Positions 17,284 through 24,148 of a DNA stretch of 30,646 nucleotides are shown in pieces. Position 1 is the first letter of the stretch; each line of letters starts with the position of its first letter. The notes below the pieces were generated by a model. It was not told where the DNA came from, did not search any database, and saw only the letters and a list, made by a program, of their open reading frames with translations. Source of the DNA: an uncultured Fidelibacterota bacterium (GTDB taxonomy: Bacteria > Marinisomatota > Marinisomatia > Marinisomatales > UBA1611); NCBI GenBank assembly GCA_913043185.1, contig CAJWMI010000011.1, positions 1-30,646 of the forward strand, read 5' to 3'. The translations under genes and the position numbers were made by a program.

Positions 17284-17619
17284 TTATCCGTCAACCTTAC
17301 AACAGCGAGGTAAATTATCGTATGCTGACTTTTCTGCTAAAGTATTATTCGCCTTATAACCTGCGCCAGCGATTTTTGCTTCAATCTGCTCTAGGCTGAT
17401 TTTTTTGACATCAAAAACAACCTGCCCAGATTTTTTTTCTAGATCAACCTCTAGCTTCATTACACCATCAACATCAGAGACAGCGTTTTTAATATTTGTT
17501 TCACACATGCCACACATCATCGTAGGAAGCGCAATGCTTGCCTCTTTACCATTGGACACACTGCAGCCTGTTCCCATCATAACGATTAAGACAGATAATA
17601 AAAAAGACCTAAAACTCAT
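17284..17619 (-). CDS. Heavy-metal-associated (HMA) domain lipoprotein
   Basis: A 111-residue protein with a lipoprotein-type signal (hydrophobic SFLLSVLIVMMGTG, then Cys19), then one HMA ferredoxin-like domain. The metal-binding loop is MMCGMCE (C36 and C39), followed by IKNAVSDVDGVMKLEVDLEK, SGQVVFD and IEAKIAGAGYKA, the normal order of the fold. A C-terminal tail adds a Cys pair (C106, C107). HMA domains bind Cu(I) or other soft metals. Here the domain would sit outside the cytoplasm, on a membrane. Position -3 of the lipobox is Gly rather than Leu, so lipidation is likely but not certain. The ATG has AAGGAG 7 nt upstream. It lies 113 nt after the 2H phosphoesterase. Confidence 0.85.
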   Translation of the reverse strand: MSFRSFLLSVLIVMMGTGCSVSNGKEASIALPTMMCGMCETNIKNAVSDVDGVMKLEVDLEKKSGQVVFDVKKISLEQIEAKIAGAGYKANNTLAEKSAYDNLPRCCKVDG

Positions 17620-17626
17620 ATATACA

Positions 17627-17632
17627 CTCCTT
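17627..17632 (-). promoter_or_regulatory. Ribosome binding site of the HMA lipoprotein gene
   Basis: AAGGAG on the minus strand, 7 nt before the ATG. The 113-nt gap above it (17620-17732) is AT-rich. I find no convincing -35/-10 pair or hairpin in it. Confidence 0.7.
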
Positions 17633-17732
17633 ACGCTTATACTTAATTTAAATTTTAGAATTTGAACCTAAACAAGCATAATATGTTATTGCAATCAAAA
17701 TCTAACATTGACAATCTAACTTGACTAACGAT

Positions 17733-18239
17733 TTAACCGCCTTCAAATTGTCTTTGAAAAACGATCTCCCAATCTTCAATATTTTCTCCTGTTTTTACTA
17801 TAGCAATGGCTGAAAAAGCTAAATACTCAGGTATGATAATATTTTTTGTAGCATAGTGAATGGACTCTGGGTCAAAAATTCCATAGGCTATGCTAAGGTG
17901 TGGATCAAAAGAATATTTTCTTAAAGAACCAAATTTCTTCTTACATTCGCCATACAAATACTTCATATCCTCATTATTATCTAATGCCAGATATAGAGAC
18001 TTCCATTTTGTTTTTCCAGTTTTAATCCTCTTAACGTTTGTAGAAAATTGATTGTTTGTTTTTACAAGTTCAATAACCGTAGGCATAATCTGATCTATAT
18101 TCAAATCTAGTCTACCATAGAGTGTACAATGAGGATCAAATGATGGCGTTTTTAATTTTTTGGATAATTTTATTATAAGATCTCGATAACTAGATCGACT
18201 GTCTTGCTCGAGAATGAGCCAGATTGAATAAACGCCCAT
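17733..18239 (-). CDS. 2H phosphoesterase (cyclic phosphodiesterase / 2'-5' RNA ligase-like)
   Basis: A 168-residue cytoplasmic protein of the 2H phosphoesterase superfamily. Both catalytic HxT/S motifs are present: FDPHCTLYG (H37, T39) and FDPHLSIAYG (H114, S116), about 77 residues apart in two similar half-domains. The N-terminal VYSIWLILEQDSRSSYRDLI resembles plant and yeast ADP-ribose 1'',2''-cyclic phosphodiesterases more than bacterial ThpR. The enzymes of this group open cyclic phosphates at the ends of RNA or on ADP-ribose; the substrate here is unknown. The ATG overlaps the stop of the aminopeptidase gene by one base (TGATG). Transcription therefore depends on the peptidase promoter. 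Confidence 0.82.
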   Translation of the reverse strand: MGVYSIWLILEQDSRSSYRDLIIKLSKKLKTPSFDPHCTLYGRLDLNIDQIMPTVIELVKTNNQFSTNVKRIKTGKTKWKSLYLALDNNEDMKYLYGECKKKFGSLRKYSFDPHLSIAYGIFDPESIHYATKNIIIPEYLAFSAIAIVKTGENIEDWEIVFQRQFEGG

Positions 18240-20719
18240 CAGTTGTCTATAATACTTTTTATTTCATTTATTTTTTTATTCAATTGTTCTATAGAATTCT
18301 TATCAGATTTTTTAATCTTTTTGTTATACCTGCGTATTATCTTTTCTTTTGCCCGGCGCACATTAATAGACAACACTGGATCTAAACCAACAACACTATC
18401 AAGCAAATCAAAATGTGATCTGGAACCATGCAGCCCTATTTGGCCGATAACGGCCATGCGTACAAAACGATCATTATCTTGAATAAAAGGCAACATAAAG
18501 TCTAGGGTATTAGTTCTATATTTTTGATATTTTCCAAGCTCAACAAATACTTTTGGCCTAGACTGCCAGCTAAACACACCATACTGTGTAAGCTCTTTCA
18601 ATCGATTATAGTTGTACCTGCTTCTCACTTTCCCAAAATAAAAAAGTGCTGCCTTTCTAATTACATCATTATGTGACTCAGTATTTAACAGTCCGTCAAC
18701 GTATTTTTTTGCGCTGGATGAATCAACTATGGAAAGTACCCTAAAAGCATCTGCGATAGCATAGTAACTTGTATCTGATCTGATGATATTCTGCAAAAAG
18801 TCACTGACTTCAGGATCACCCACACTATATTTTAGGATATTAATAAACGATCGTTTCACCCTATTATCTTTTTCATTCTCCAGCCAGGTAAAATCGGAAG
18901 GTCTAATCTTTGGTTTGAGCTTTCCAAAGGCAGTACATGCCTCTTTTCTGACACCCCAAAAAGGGTCGCTCTTGGCCGCATCCATTAGTATATACTCGAC
19001 AATTTTTCTACCTTTCTTCTTGGCAAGTTCATGCGCAGCCCATATCCTGTCAAGAGCACTGGGCGAGTGAATTAATTGATATTTTAAATCCGCTACGGAT
19101 TTCTCCATTTTTAGTTTGCATGGTACCTTCATACCAGAGTTAAAGACCACCATCTTTGGTCTATTAGTGCAAGGAAGATCAAAAACAGTTTCTTTATCCT
19201 CAACCCATATAATATGTTCTTCAATCTTACCGTTATCAATTAAAATGGATACAGGCATCTTAAAAAGATTTGTAGTCTTTAAATCTTGGGTTTGCTTAAC
19301 ATGAATCATTAGTTTTTTTGTCCTATGATTGTGAGTCCAGGAAACCTCATACTCAGGAAAACCTGGCTCATAAACCCACTGCCTAAAAAACCAATCAAGG
19401 TTTTGGCCGGTTGTTACTTCTATCGATTTCTTTAGATCCATCGTCTCGACATTTTTCATTTTATTTTGTTTTGTGTAATGACGGATTGATTTCCAGAACC
19501 CTTGTTCTCCAAGTATATCTCTGAGCATATTTAATATTAAACTTCCTTTTGCGTATACGTGGCTGCTAAATAGCTCAAAAGGTTCACTATAGTTAAAGTC
19601 TACTGTTGGTCTTCTTTTTGTACTATCGGCCTTGTGATAGCCCCGGATCTCTCCGAGTCTTATATAGTCACCTTCATCTTTACCTCTGTCCTTGGTTAGG
19701 TACAAGCGTGAGAAAAATGTTGCAAACCCCTCATTAAGCCATATATGTGACCAATTTCGAGTGGTCATCATATTACCATACCACTGGTGCGCTAGTTCAT
19801 GTGCGACAAGTCCATCACTGCTGTGGTCTGGTTGAGCTTTGGAGTCATACATAGTACGGTCTGTATTATGAGTGAGAGTGATATTCTCCATCCCGCCCCA
19901 CATAAAGTCTGTTATAATAACCTGGTCATATTTTTCAAATGGATACTCAATACCAGTAACTTTATTAAAATACTCTATCATATCCGGTGTTTTTCCGAAT
20001 GAACGATGTGCCTCCTTCTGATTCTCATGATAGACCCAATAATTGACAGGTAAATCTTTATACTTATCTTTGACCTTAACATAGTCGCCAACTGCAAATG
20101 AGATCAAATAGCTAACCATTGGATAATTTTCTCTCCAGTGGAACGTATGTGTACCATCTTTATTATCTGTTTTTGAAACAAGCTCACCATTAGAAATAGC
20201 CTGAAGATTTTTATCAACTGTTAGTTTACATTCAAACGTTGCTCTATCATTTGGATAATCATAAATAGGTACCCAATGATGGTTATCGGTTTCTTCTCCC
20301 TGGGTCCAAGCCTGAAGCCGTCTATTAGGGTAGGATGAGTCTGGCTTGAAAAAATAAAGACCTGTTCTCGGCGTAGAGGTATAGTTTATAATTATGGTTA
20401 ATGTGTCTGACCAGGTGAATGACTTAACCAGATCCATATGTAATTTTTCCTCGCTCTGGAAAAAAGGTATATCCTTACCATCCAGTCTCACACGCCTTAC
20501 TATCATATCTTCAGCATCTAGATCTAAGTTAGATACAGATGAACCCAGAGGACTAAAAGTGTGTGAAACCTTGCCGGTCACTTTTTCAGAAAGAAAGTCT
20601 AGTCTAATATCAATTACACTATGAAGAATATCTACACTACGATCTGGTGTAGAATGATGAATATTTTTTTCAGATTGTATAAATGATAAAAATAATATGG
20701 TAAAGATTATTTTCTTCAT
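18239..20719 (-). CDS. Exported M1-family aminopeptidase with C-terminal alpha-solenoid
   Basis: An 826-residue zinc metallopeptidase with a short signal peptide (MKKIIFTILFLSFIQS). Catalytic parts are complete: WGGMEN (274-279), HELAHQWYGN (H307, E308, H311), the third ligand E330 in WLNEGFATFF, and the likely transition-state Tyr at 389 (SSHVYAKGSL). Residues of about 570-800 form a HEAT-like helical array (for example LDRIWAAHELAKK, FWGVRKEACTAFGKL, DVIRKAALFYFGKV, DRFVRMAVIGQIG), as in several M1 enzymes. A basic tail follows. There is no T9SS sorting domain, so a periplasmic location is likely, unlike the other M1 enzyme in this window. Start: ATG with AGAGGA 7 nt upstream and an extended -10 promoter. 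Confidence 0.95.
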   Translation of the reverse strand: MKKIIFTILFLSFIQSEKNIHHSTPDRSVDILHSVIDIRLDFLSEKVTGKVSHTFSPLGSSVSNLDLDAEDMIVRRVRLDGKDIPFFQSEEKLHMDLVKSFTWSDTLTIIINYTSTPRTGLYFFKPDSSYPNRRLQAWTQGEETDNHHWVPIYDYPNDRATFECKLTVDKNLQAISNGELVSKTDNKDGTHTFHWRENYPMVSYLISFAVGDYVKVKDKYKDLPVNYWVYHENQKEAHRSFGKTPDMIEYFNKVTGIEYPFEKYDQVIITDFMWGGMENITLTHNTDRTMYDSKAQPDHSSDGLVAHELAHQWYGNMMTTRNWSHIWLNEGFATFFSRLYLTKDRGKDEGDYIRLGEIRGYHKADSTKRRPTVDFNYSEPFELFSSHVYAKGSLILNMLRDILGEQGFWKSIRHYTKQNKMKNVETMDLKKSIEVTTGQNLDWFFRQWVYEPGFPEYEVSWTHNHRTKKLMIHVKQTQDLKTTNLFKMPVSILIDNGKIEEHIIWVEDKETVFDLPCTNRPKMVVFNSGMKVPCKLKMEKSVADLKYQLIHSPSALDRIWAAHELAKKKGRKIVEYILMDAAKSDPFWGVRKEACTAFGKLKPKIRPSDFTWLENEKDNRVKRSFINILKYSVGDPEVSDFLQNIIRSDTSYYAIADAFRVLSIVDSSSAKKYVDGLLNTESHNDVIRKAALFYFGKVRSRYNYNRLKELTQYGVFSWQSRPKVFVELGKYQKYRTNTLDFMLPFIQDNDRFVRMAVIGQIGLHGSRSHFDLLDSVVGLDPVLSINVRRAKEKIIRRYNKKIKKSDKNSIEQLNKKINEIKSIIDN

Positions 20720-20745
20720 GATCCAGTCCTCTGTTTGCTACGAAA

Positions 20746-20751
20746 ATTATA
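20746..20751 (-). promoter_or_regulatory. Extended -10 promoter of the M1 aminopeptidase gene
   Basis: The minus strand reads TGCTATAAT, a perfect TATAAT preceded by the TGn extension that can replace a good -35 box (no clear -35 is seen). It lies about 27 nt before the start codon and downstream of the rpoD terminator, in the only gap between the two genes. Transcription would begin near 20739. Confidence 0.6.
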
Positions 20752-20818
20752 GCATTAGATCAATAAAGACTATTTATCATTTTTTGATTTATCAACGAAT
20801 AAACATCTAGTTTTTTCA

Positions 20819-20851
20819 TCAATAAAAAAAGGAGCCTCCTTTTTTTATTGA
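20819..20851. terminator. Intrinsic terminator after the sigma factor gene
   Basis: A perfect 16-bp inverted repeat around one central base. The arms are TCAATAAAAAAAGGAG and its exact complement. The GC part is short (GGAG/CTCC), flanked by an A-tract and a T-tract, so it can work in either direction. It begins 11 nt after the rpoD stop and isolates rpoD from the next promoter. Confidence 0.85.
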
Positions 20852-20861
20852 AAAAACTTCA

Positions 20862-21863
20862 TTATCCAAGATACCTTCGTAGACTCTTACTTCTTGAGCG
20901 ATGCCTCAGTCTTTGTATGGCCTTTTCTTTGATCTGTCTTACTCTCTCTCTGGTAAGATCAAACTCTTCTCCAATCTCATTAAGAGTCATCGCACTGTCA
21001 CGATTGATACCAAAATACATTTCCAGGACCGCACGCTCACGTCCGGATAATGTTTCTAGCGCACCTGTTACTTCTTCAGACATAGACTCACGCATAATAT
21101 TCGCTTCCGGTTCTTCTGCCTGATCATCTTCGATTATATCTAAGAGGCTACTGTTTTCACCATCCTGAAAGGGCGAATGAAGAGAGCTGTGCCTTCTTGA
21201 ATACTGCATCGCCATTAGGACCTCGTCACCACTCATTTCTAACTGCCCACCTATCTCGTCACCCTTAGGCTGTCTCTCTACCTCCGCCTCAAGCTTCTCA
21301 GCAGCACGGGTAATTTTTGTAATCGTACCCACACGATTCAAAGGCAAACGTATAAGTCTTGATTGCTCAGCAAGTGCTTGCAATATTGACTGCCGGATCC
21401 ACCAAACCGCATACGAAATAAATTTAAATCCTCTTGTATGATCAAAACGCTTGGCGGCCTTGATCAATCCAAGATTACCCTCGTTAATAATATCTGCCAG
21501 TGAAAGTCCATTACCCTGATATTTTTTTGCAACTGATACAACAAAACGTAGGTTGGCCTCAACCAACTCTTTCATAGCAGCCTCATCATTATTTTGTATA
21601 CGAATTGCTAGCTCAACCTCACGCTCAGGCGGTAAAGGATTATACTTTCCGATCTCAGCAAGATACATACTTATACTTCCGCTAGAAACCTTACTCGCTT
21701 TTTTTGATTTTGAGGGTACTACTTTTTTACCAGTTATTTTTGATTTTGTAGATGCTTCTTTGTCAGCGGCTTTTTTTTCTCCTTTAGAAATAGCCTTGAT
21801 TTCTTTTTTTATTTTTTTTGGATCTAATTTCTTTTCTTTTGTTTTAGCTTTTGGTCTTGGCAA
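20862..21863 (-). CDS. rpoD: Primary RNA polymerase sigma factor (RpoD/SigA type)
   Basis: A 333-residue group 1 sigma factor giving the polymerase promoter specificity. Regions in order: a Lys-rich extension (1-60, 22 Lys) in the place of region 1.1; region 1.2 (SGSISMYLAEIGKYNPLPP, 61-79); regions 2.1-2.4 including LRFVVSVAKKYQGNGLSLAD and GFKFISYAVWWIRQSILQAL (the -10 reading helix); region 3; and region 4 with TLNEIGEEFDLTRERVRQIK (-35 reading helix-turn-helix). The start is TTG, backed by TAGGAG 7 nt upstream; no earlier start is possible without losing that spacing. It stands alone between a 65-nt leader and its own terminator. The consensus promoters in this window agree with a housekeeping sigma-70. 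Confidence 0.95.
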   Translation of the reverse strand: MPRPKAKTKEKKLDPKKIKKEIKAISKGEKKAADKEASTKSKITGKKVVPSKSKKASKVSSGSISMYLAEIGKYNPLPPEREVELAIRIQNNDEAAMKELVEANLRFVVSVAKKYQGNGLSLADIINEGNLGLIKAAKRFDHTRGFKFISYAVWWIRQSILQALAEQSRLIRLPLNRVGTITKITRAAEKLEAEVERQPKGDEIGGQLEMSGDEVLMAMQYSRRHSSLHSPFQDGENSSLLDIIEDDQAEEPEANIMRESMSEEVTGALETLSGRERAVLEMYFGINRDSAMTLNEIGEEFDLTRERVRQIKEKAIQRLRHRSRSKSLRRYLG

Positions 21864-21870
21864 GGGATAG

Positions 21871-21877
21871 GCTCCTA
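21871..21877 (-). promoter_or_regulatory. Ribosome binding site fixing the TTG start of rpoD
   Basis: TAGGAGC on the minus strand ends 7 nt before the TTG at 21863. Its spacing is optimal and supports a non-ATG start for a housekeeping gene. The rest of the 65-nt gap has a T-tract but no stem next to it and no clear promoter. Confidence 0.7.
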
Positions 21878-21928
21878 TTTGTTAATTAAATAGCTTCAAA
21901 TAAATCCGGCGATATTACAAAAAAAAAC

Positions 21929-23119
21929 TTACTTAATAAACATTATCTTTGAAGTTTTAACATCAGCTCCTGATGTCATCTTTATGATGTATACGCCACT
22001 AGATAGGGAATATTCTGCAGTCTTATCTGGCTGCCATATAATTTTTCCAGATTCTTTTTCTCTTGTTGATAAATATTTATTATAAACATTAATTCCTGAA
22101 ATATTAAAAATAGACAAAGAGACAGTTCTATCACTCACAACCTTGAACGGAATCACTACCTGCCCATTGAAAGGATTTGGATATGCTGGGTAAAGCTCAG
22201 GTTTTTGTGGAAAAATGATCTCTGGTTCACTACTCTGTAATACGGCAAACGATGGATAACGAGTAGACCCATCATTGTTTAATATAATCATCTCCCCGGA
22301 TGAAATTGGTTCCCAATTATAAGATGCTGAGTTATTAGGTGGACTACTCATGACCGAGTAAAATGATTCTGTCTCACTAAATTTCAGACCATTACTACCT
22401 CCATAGACATACAAAGACTCTGAGTCAGAGAAAACACAGTTAAGCATGTACGGACTTATGCCTGCTTCTATCATTAAAGAAAAAGCAGCCTCTAGGCCAA
22501 TTAATATATCATCAAAAGCATTAATCTGTTTCATTATTAATAACATAATAAGCTCTGAATCAACCACAAAGTTCCAGCCATCATCTCTCCAGTCCCCATT
22601 GCCAAAGGTTTGTGGAGGATTCTGCTCTAGCCACGTATCATCCAAGCCATTATCTGTGATTAAATTATAAAGCAATTCTTTTGATGCGCCCCCATTGTGG
22701 ACAAAAGAATATGTTTTACTAGCTTCAAAAATCCATGGATGAGGATTAGGTATTAAAGTGGCTCCAGAGGTCGCAGCCCTAATATGAGCGATACCGATTC
22801 TATCAGAATGCTCACCAAACATCTCGTTCATGGTTGTCCAATAGTTTAACGAGTCTTGGTTCGCCGGAAGCTCAGAACGAAAAACAGTTTTGGCCATTGA
22901 GTCTACACTTATTCCATATCGTATAACAGCCCAACCATCCTGATTGTATTGGCTTTGATCATAAAGTGCGTCCAGCTGGTAACTAACAAACTCAAGATCC
23001 TCGTTTGTAGCCATGTTTAGTGCCAGGTCATTCTTTGAAATCACTGCCCAAATTCGGCAGGCAAAAATCTCAGCCGAAAAATGAAAAATGAAAAATAATG
23101 TGAGTATATATCTGTACAT
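21929..23119 (-). CDS. Secreted class II amidotransferase-like Ntn hydrolase with T9SS sorting domain
   Basis: A 396-residue protein. A signal peptide (MYRYILTLFFIFHFSAEIFA) is followed directly by CRIWAV, so cleavage after Ala20 would expose Cys21 as the N-terminal nucleophile that class II glutamine amidotransferases (GlmS, PurF and YafJ folds) need. Other marks of that fold follow: QDGWAVI (60-66), GIAHIRAATSG (109-119), NPHPWIF, TYSFVHNGGAS (136-146) and DSELIM (about 183-188). The last 80 or so residues are a type A sorting domain (AYPNPFNGQVVIPF up to SKIMFIK). It may release ammonia from glutamine or hydrolyse another amide outside the cell. The alternative is a lipoprotein, since IFAC weakly resembles a lipobox. 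It lies 24 nt after the PorV-like gene, with AGGA 9 nt before the ATG. Confidence 0.82.
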   Translation of the reverse strand: MYRYILTLFFIFHFSAEIFACRIWAVISKNDLALNMATNEDLEFVSYQLDALYDQSQYNQDGWAVIRYGISVDSMAKTVFRSELPANQDSLNYWTTMNEMFGEHSDRIGIAHIRAATSGATLIPNPHPWIFEASKTYSFVHNGGASKELLYNLITDNGLDDTWLEQNPPQTFGNGDWRDDGWNFVVDSELIMLLIMKQINAFDDILIGLEAAFSLMIEAGISPYMLNCVFSDSESLYVYGGSNGLKFSETESFYSVMSSPPNNSASYNWEPISSGEMIILNNDGSTRYPSFAVLQSSEPEIIFPQKPELYPAYPNPFNGQVVIPFKVVSDRTVSLSIFNISGINVYNKYLSTREKESGKIIWQPDKTAEYSLSSGVYIIKMTSGADVKTSKIMFIK

Positions 23120-23143
23120 AAACTATTTTCCTGGATAAACTAT

Positions 23144-24148
23144 TTAGAATGTCATATCAATAGAAAAACCAGATATGGTCTTAAACACGCCAAATGATCT
23201 TATCACATAGTCAAAACGAACCCTTGGACCTCTAGGAATTCTATAGTTAACGCCAGCACCATAACAGAGACCCTGCTCAGCATCTTTCATAAATATATCT
23301 GACTGACCAATTCTTAAGGATATGAGATCATTATACGAATACTCAGCACCAGCATTTATATATTCAACATTATTATTCGGATGGTTAGCGTCTCCAGATA
23401 ATGTAATCCTATGAATTTTTGCAAACATATAGTCCTTGCTTATCCCAAAACGAAATAATAGTGGCATTGGCCACTTTGCAGCATCCATGTGTCCATCTAT
23501 TTTATCATTATTACCATAGATAGTTTCATCAACATCATGATCAATTGCCGTGTTGATACCGTCCATGCCCATCTTATCACCAAAGTTTGAAATACTCATA
23601 CCAATCCTCATTCCACCACTGGTCCTAAAAAGCGTGCCAATGTCAAAGGAGGCAGAGCTTGCTTTCATCTGCCAAATTTTTTCTTGAACGTATTTATATT
23701 GGATACCAAATGAAAATTGATCTGTTAATTTTCTGGAGTATGCTATCCCCATTGCAAGGTTGCTAGCGTCAAACTTTTCACCTGTACCTTCAGGCATCTC
23801 AACCGTCCTAACCATCATCTCATCCATGCCAACAGAGGTGTATGAAAAACCAATTGCATCAGCAGGAGACAAGGGAACTACGACTCCACCATAGTAGTAC
23901 TCTGTTTCCACTAACCAAGGCGAATGGTAAAACTGAACCGAAGGCCTGTCTAAATTAATGATTCCAGCAGGGTTCCAATAAAGCGCACTAACGTCATTGG
24001 CTACGGAAACAAAGGCTCCTCCCATAGATAAAGATTTCGCTCCCGATCCGATCTCTAAAAATGATGCAGCCGTCGTAGCAACATTTGTCTGAGAGAACAC
24101 AGTACTCGCGACAATAATATTTAATATAATATCCCTTATATACCTCAT
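23144..24148 (-). CDS. PorV/PorQ-family outer-membrane barrel protein
   Basis: A 334-residue protein with a signal peptide (MRYIRDIILNIIVASTVFSQ), then the family opening FLEIGSGAKSLSMGGAFVSV and ALYWNPAGIINLDRPSVQF, typical of PorV/PorQ (UPF0164-like) barrels. Amphipathic strands follow (AIGFSYTSVGMDEMMV, FSFGIQYKYVQEKIW, GMRIGMSISNFGDKMG), and the C-terminus ends SFGVFKTISGFSIDMTF with a terminal Phe, as expected for a BAM substrate. In T9SS bacteria PorV carries cargo from the translocon to the sortase, and PorQ belongs to the attachment complex. The ATG overlaps the stop of the large secreted protein by 4 nt, which suggests a paralogue dedicated to the proteins of this operon. Confidence 0.88.
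   Translation of the reverse strand: MRYIRDIILNIIVASTVFSQTNVATTAASFLEIGSGAKSLSMGGAFVSVANDVSALYWNPAGIINLDRPSVQFYHSPWLVETEYYYGGVVVPLSPADAIGFSYTSVGMDEMMVRTVEMPEGTGEKFDASNLAMGIAYSRKLTDQFSFGIQYKYVQEKIWQMKASSASFDIGTLFRTSGGMRIGMSISNFGDKMGMDGINTAIDHDVDETIYGNNDKIDGHMDAAKWPMPLLFRFGISKDYMFAKIHRITLSGDANHPNNNVEYINAGAEYSYNDLISLRIGQSDIFMKDAEQGLCYGAGVNYRIPRGPRVRFDYVIRSFGVFKTISGFSIDMTF

Noticed and set aside
21914..21931. T-tract on the minus strand directly after the amidotransferase stop, as an intrinsic terminator
   Set aside because: There is no stem-loop in front of the tract, so it is not supported as a terminator.
23051..23062. IFAC at the signal end of the amidotransferase as a lipobox
   Set aside because: Phe at -2 is poor for a lipobox, and the Cys is exactly where the Ntn nucleophile is expected with the remaining motifs downstream. 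Kept only as the competing explanation.
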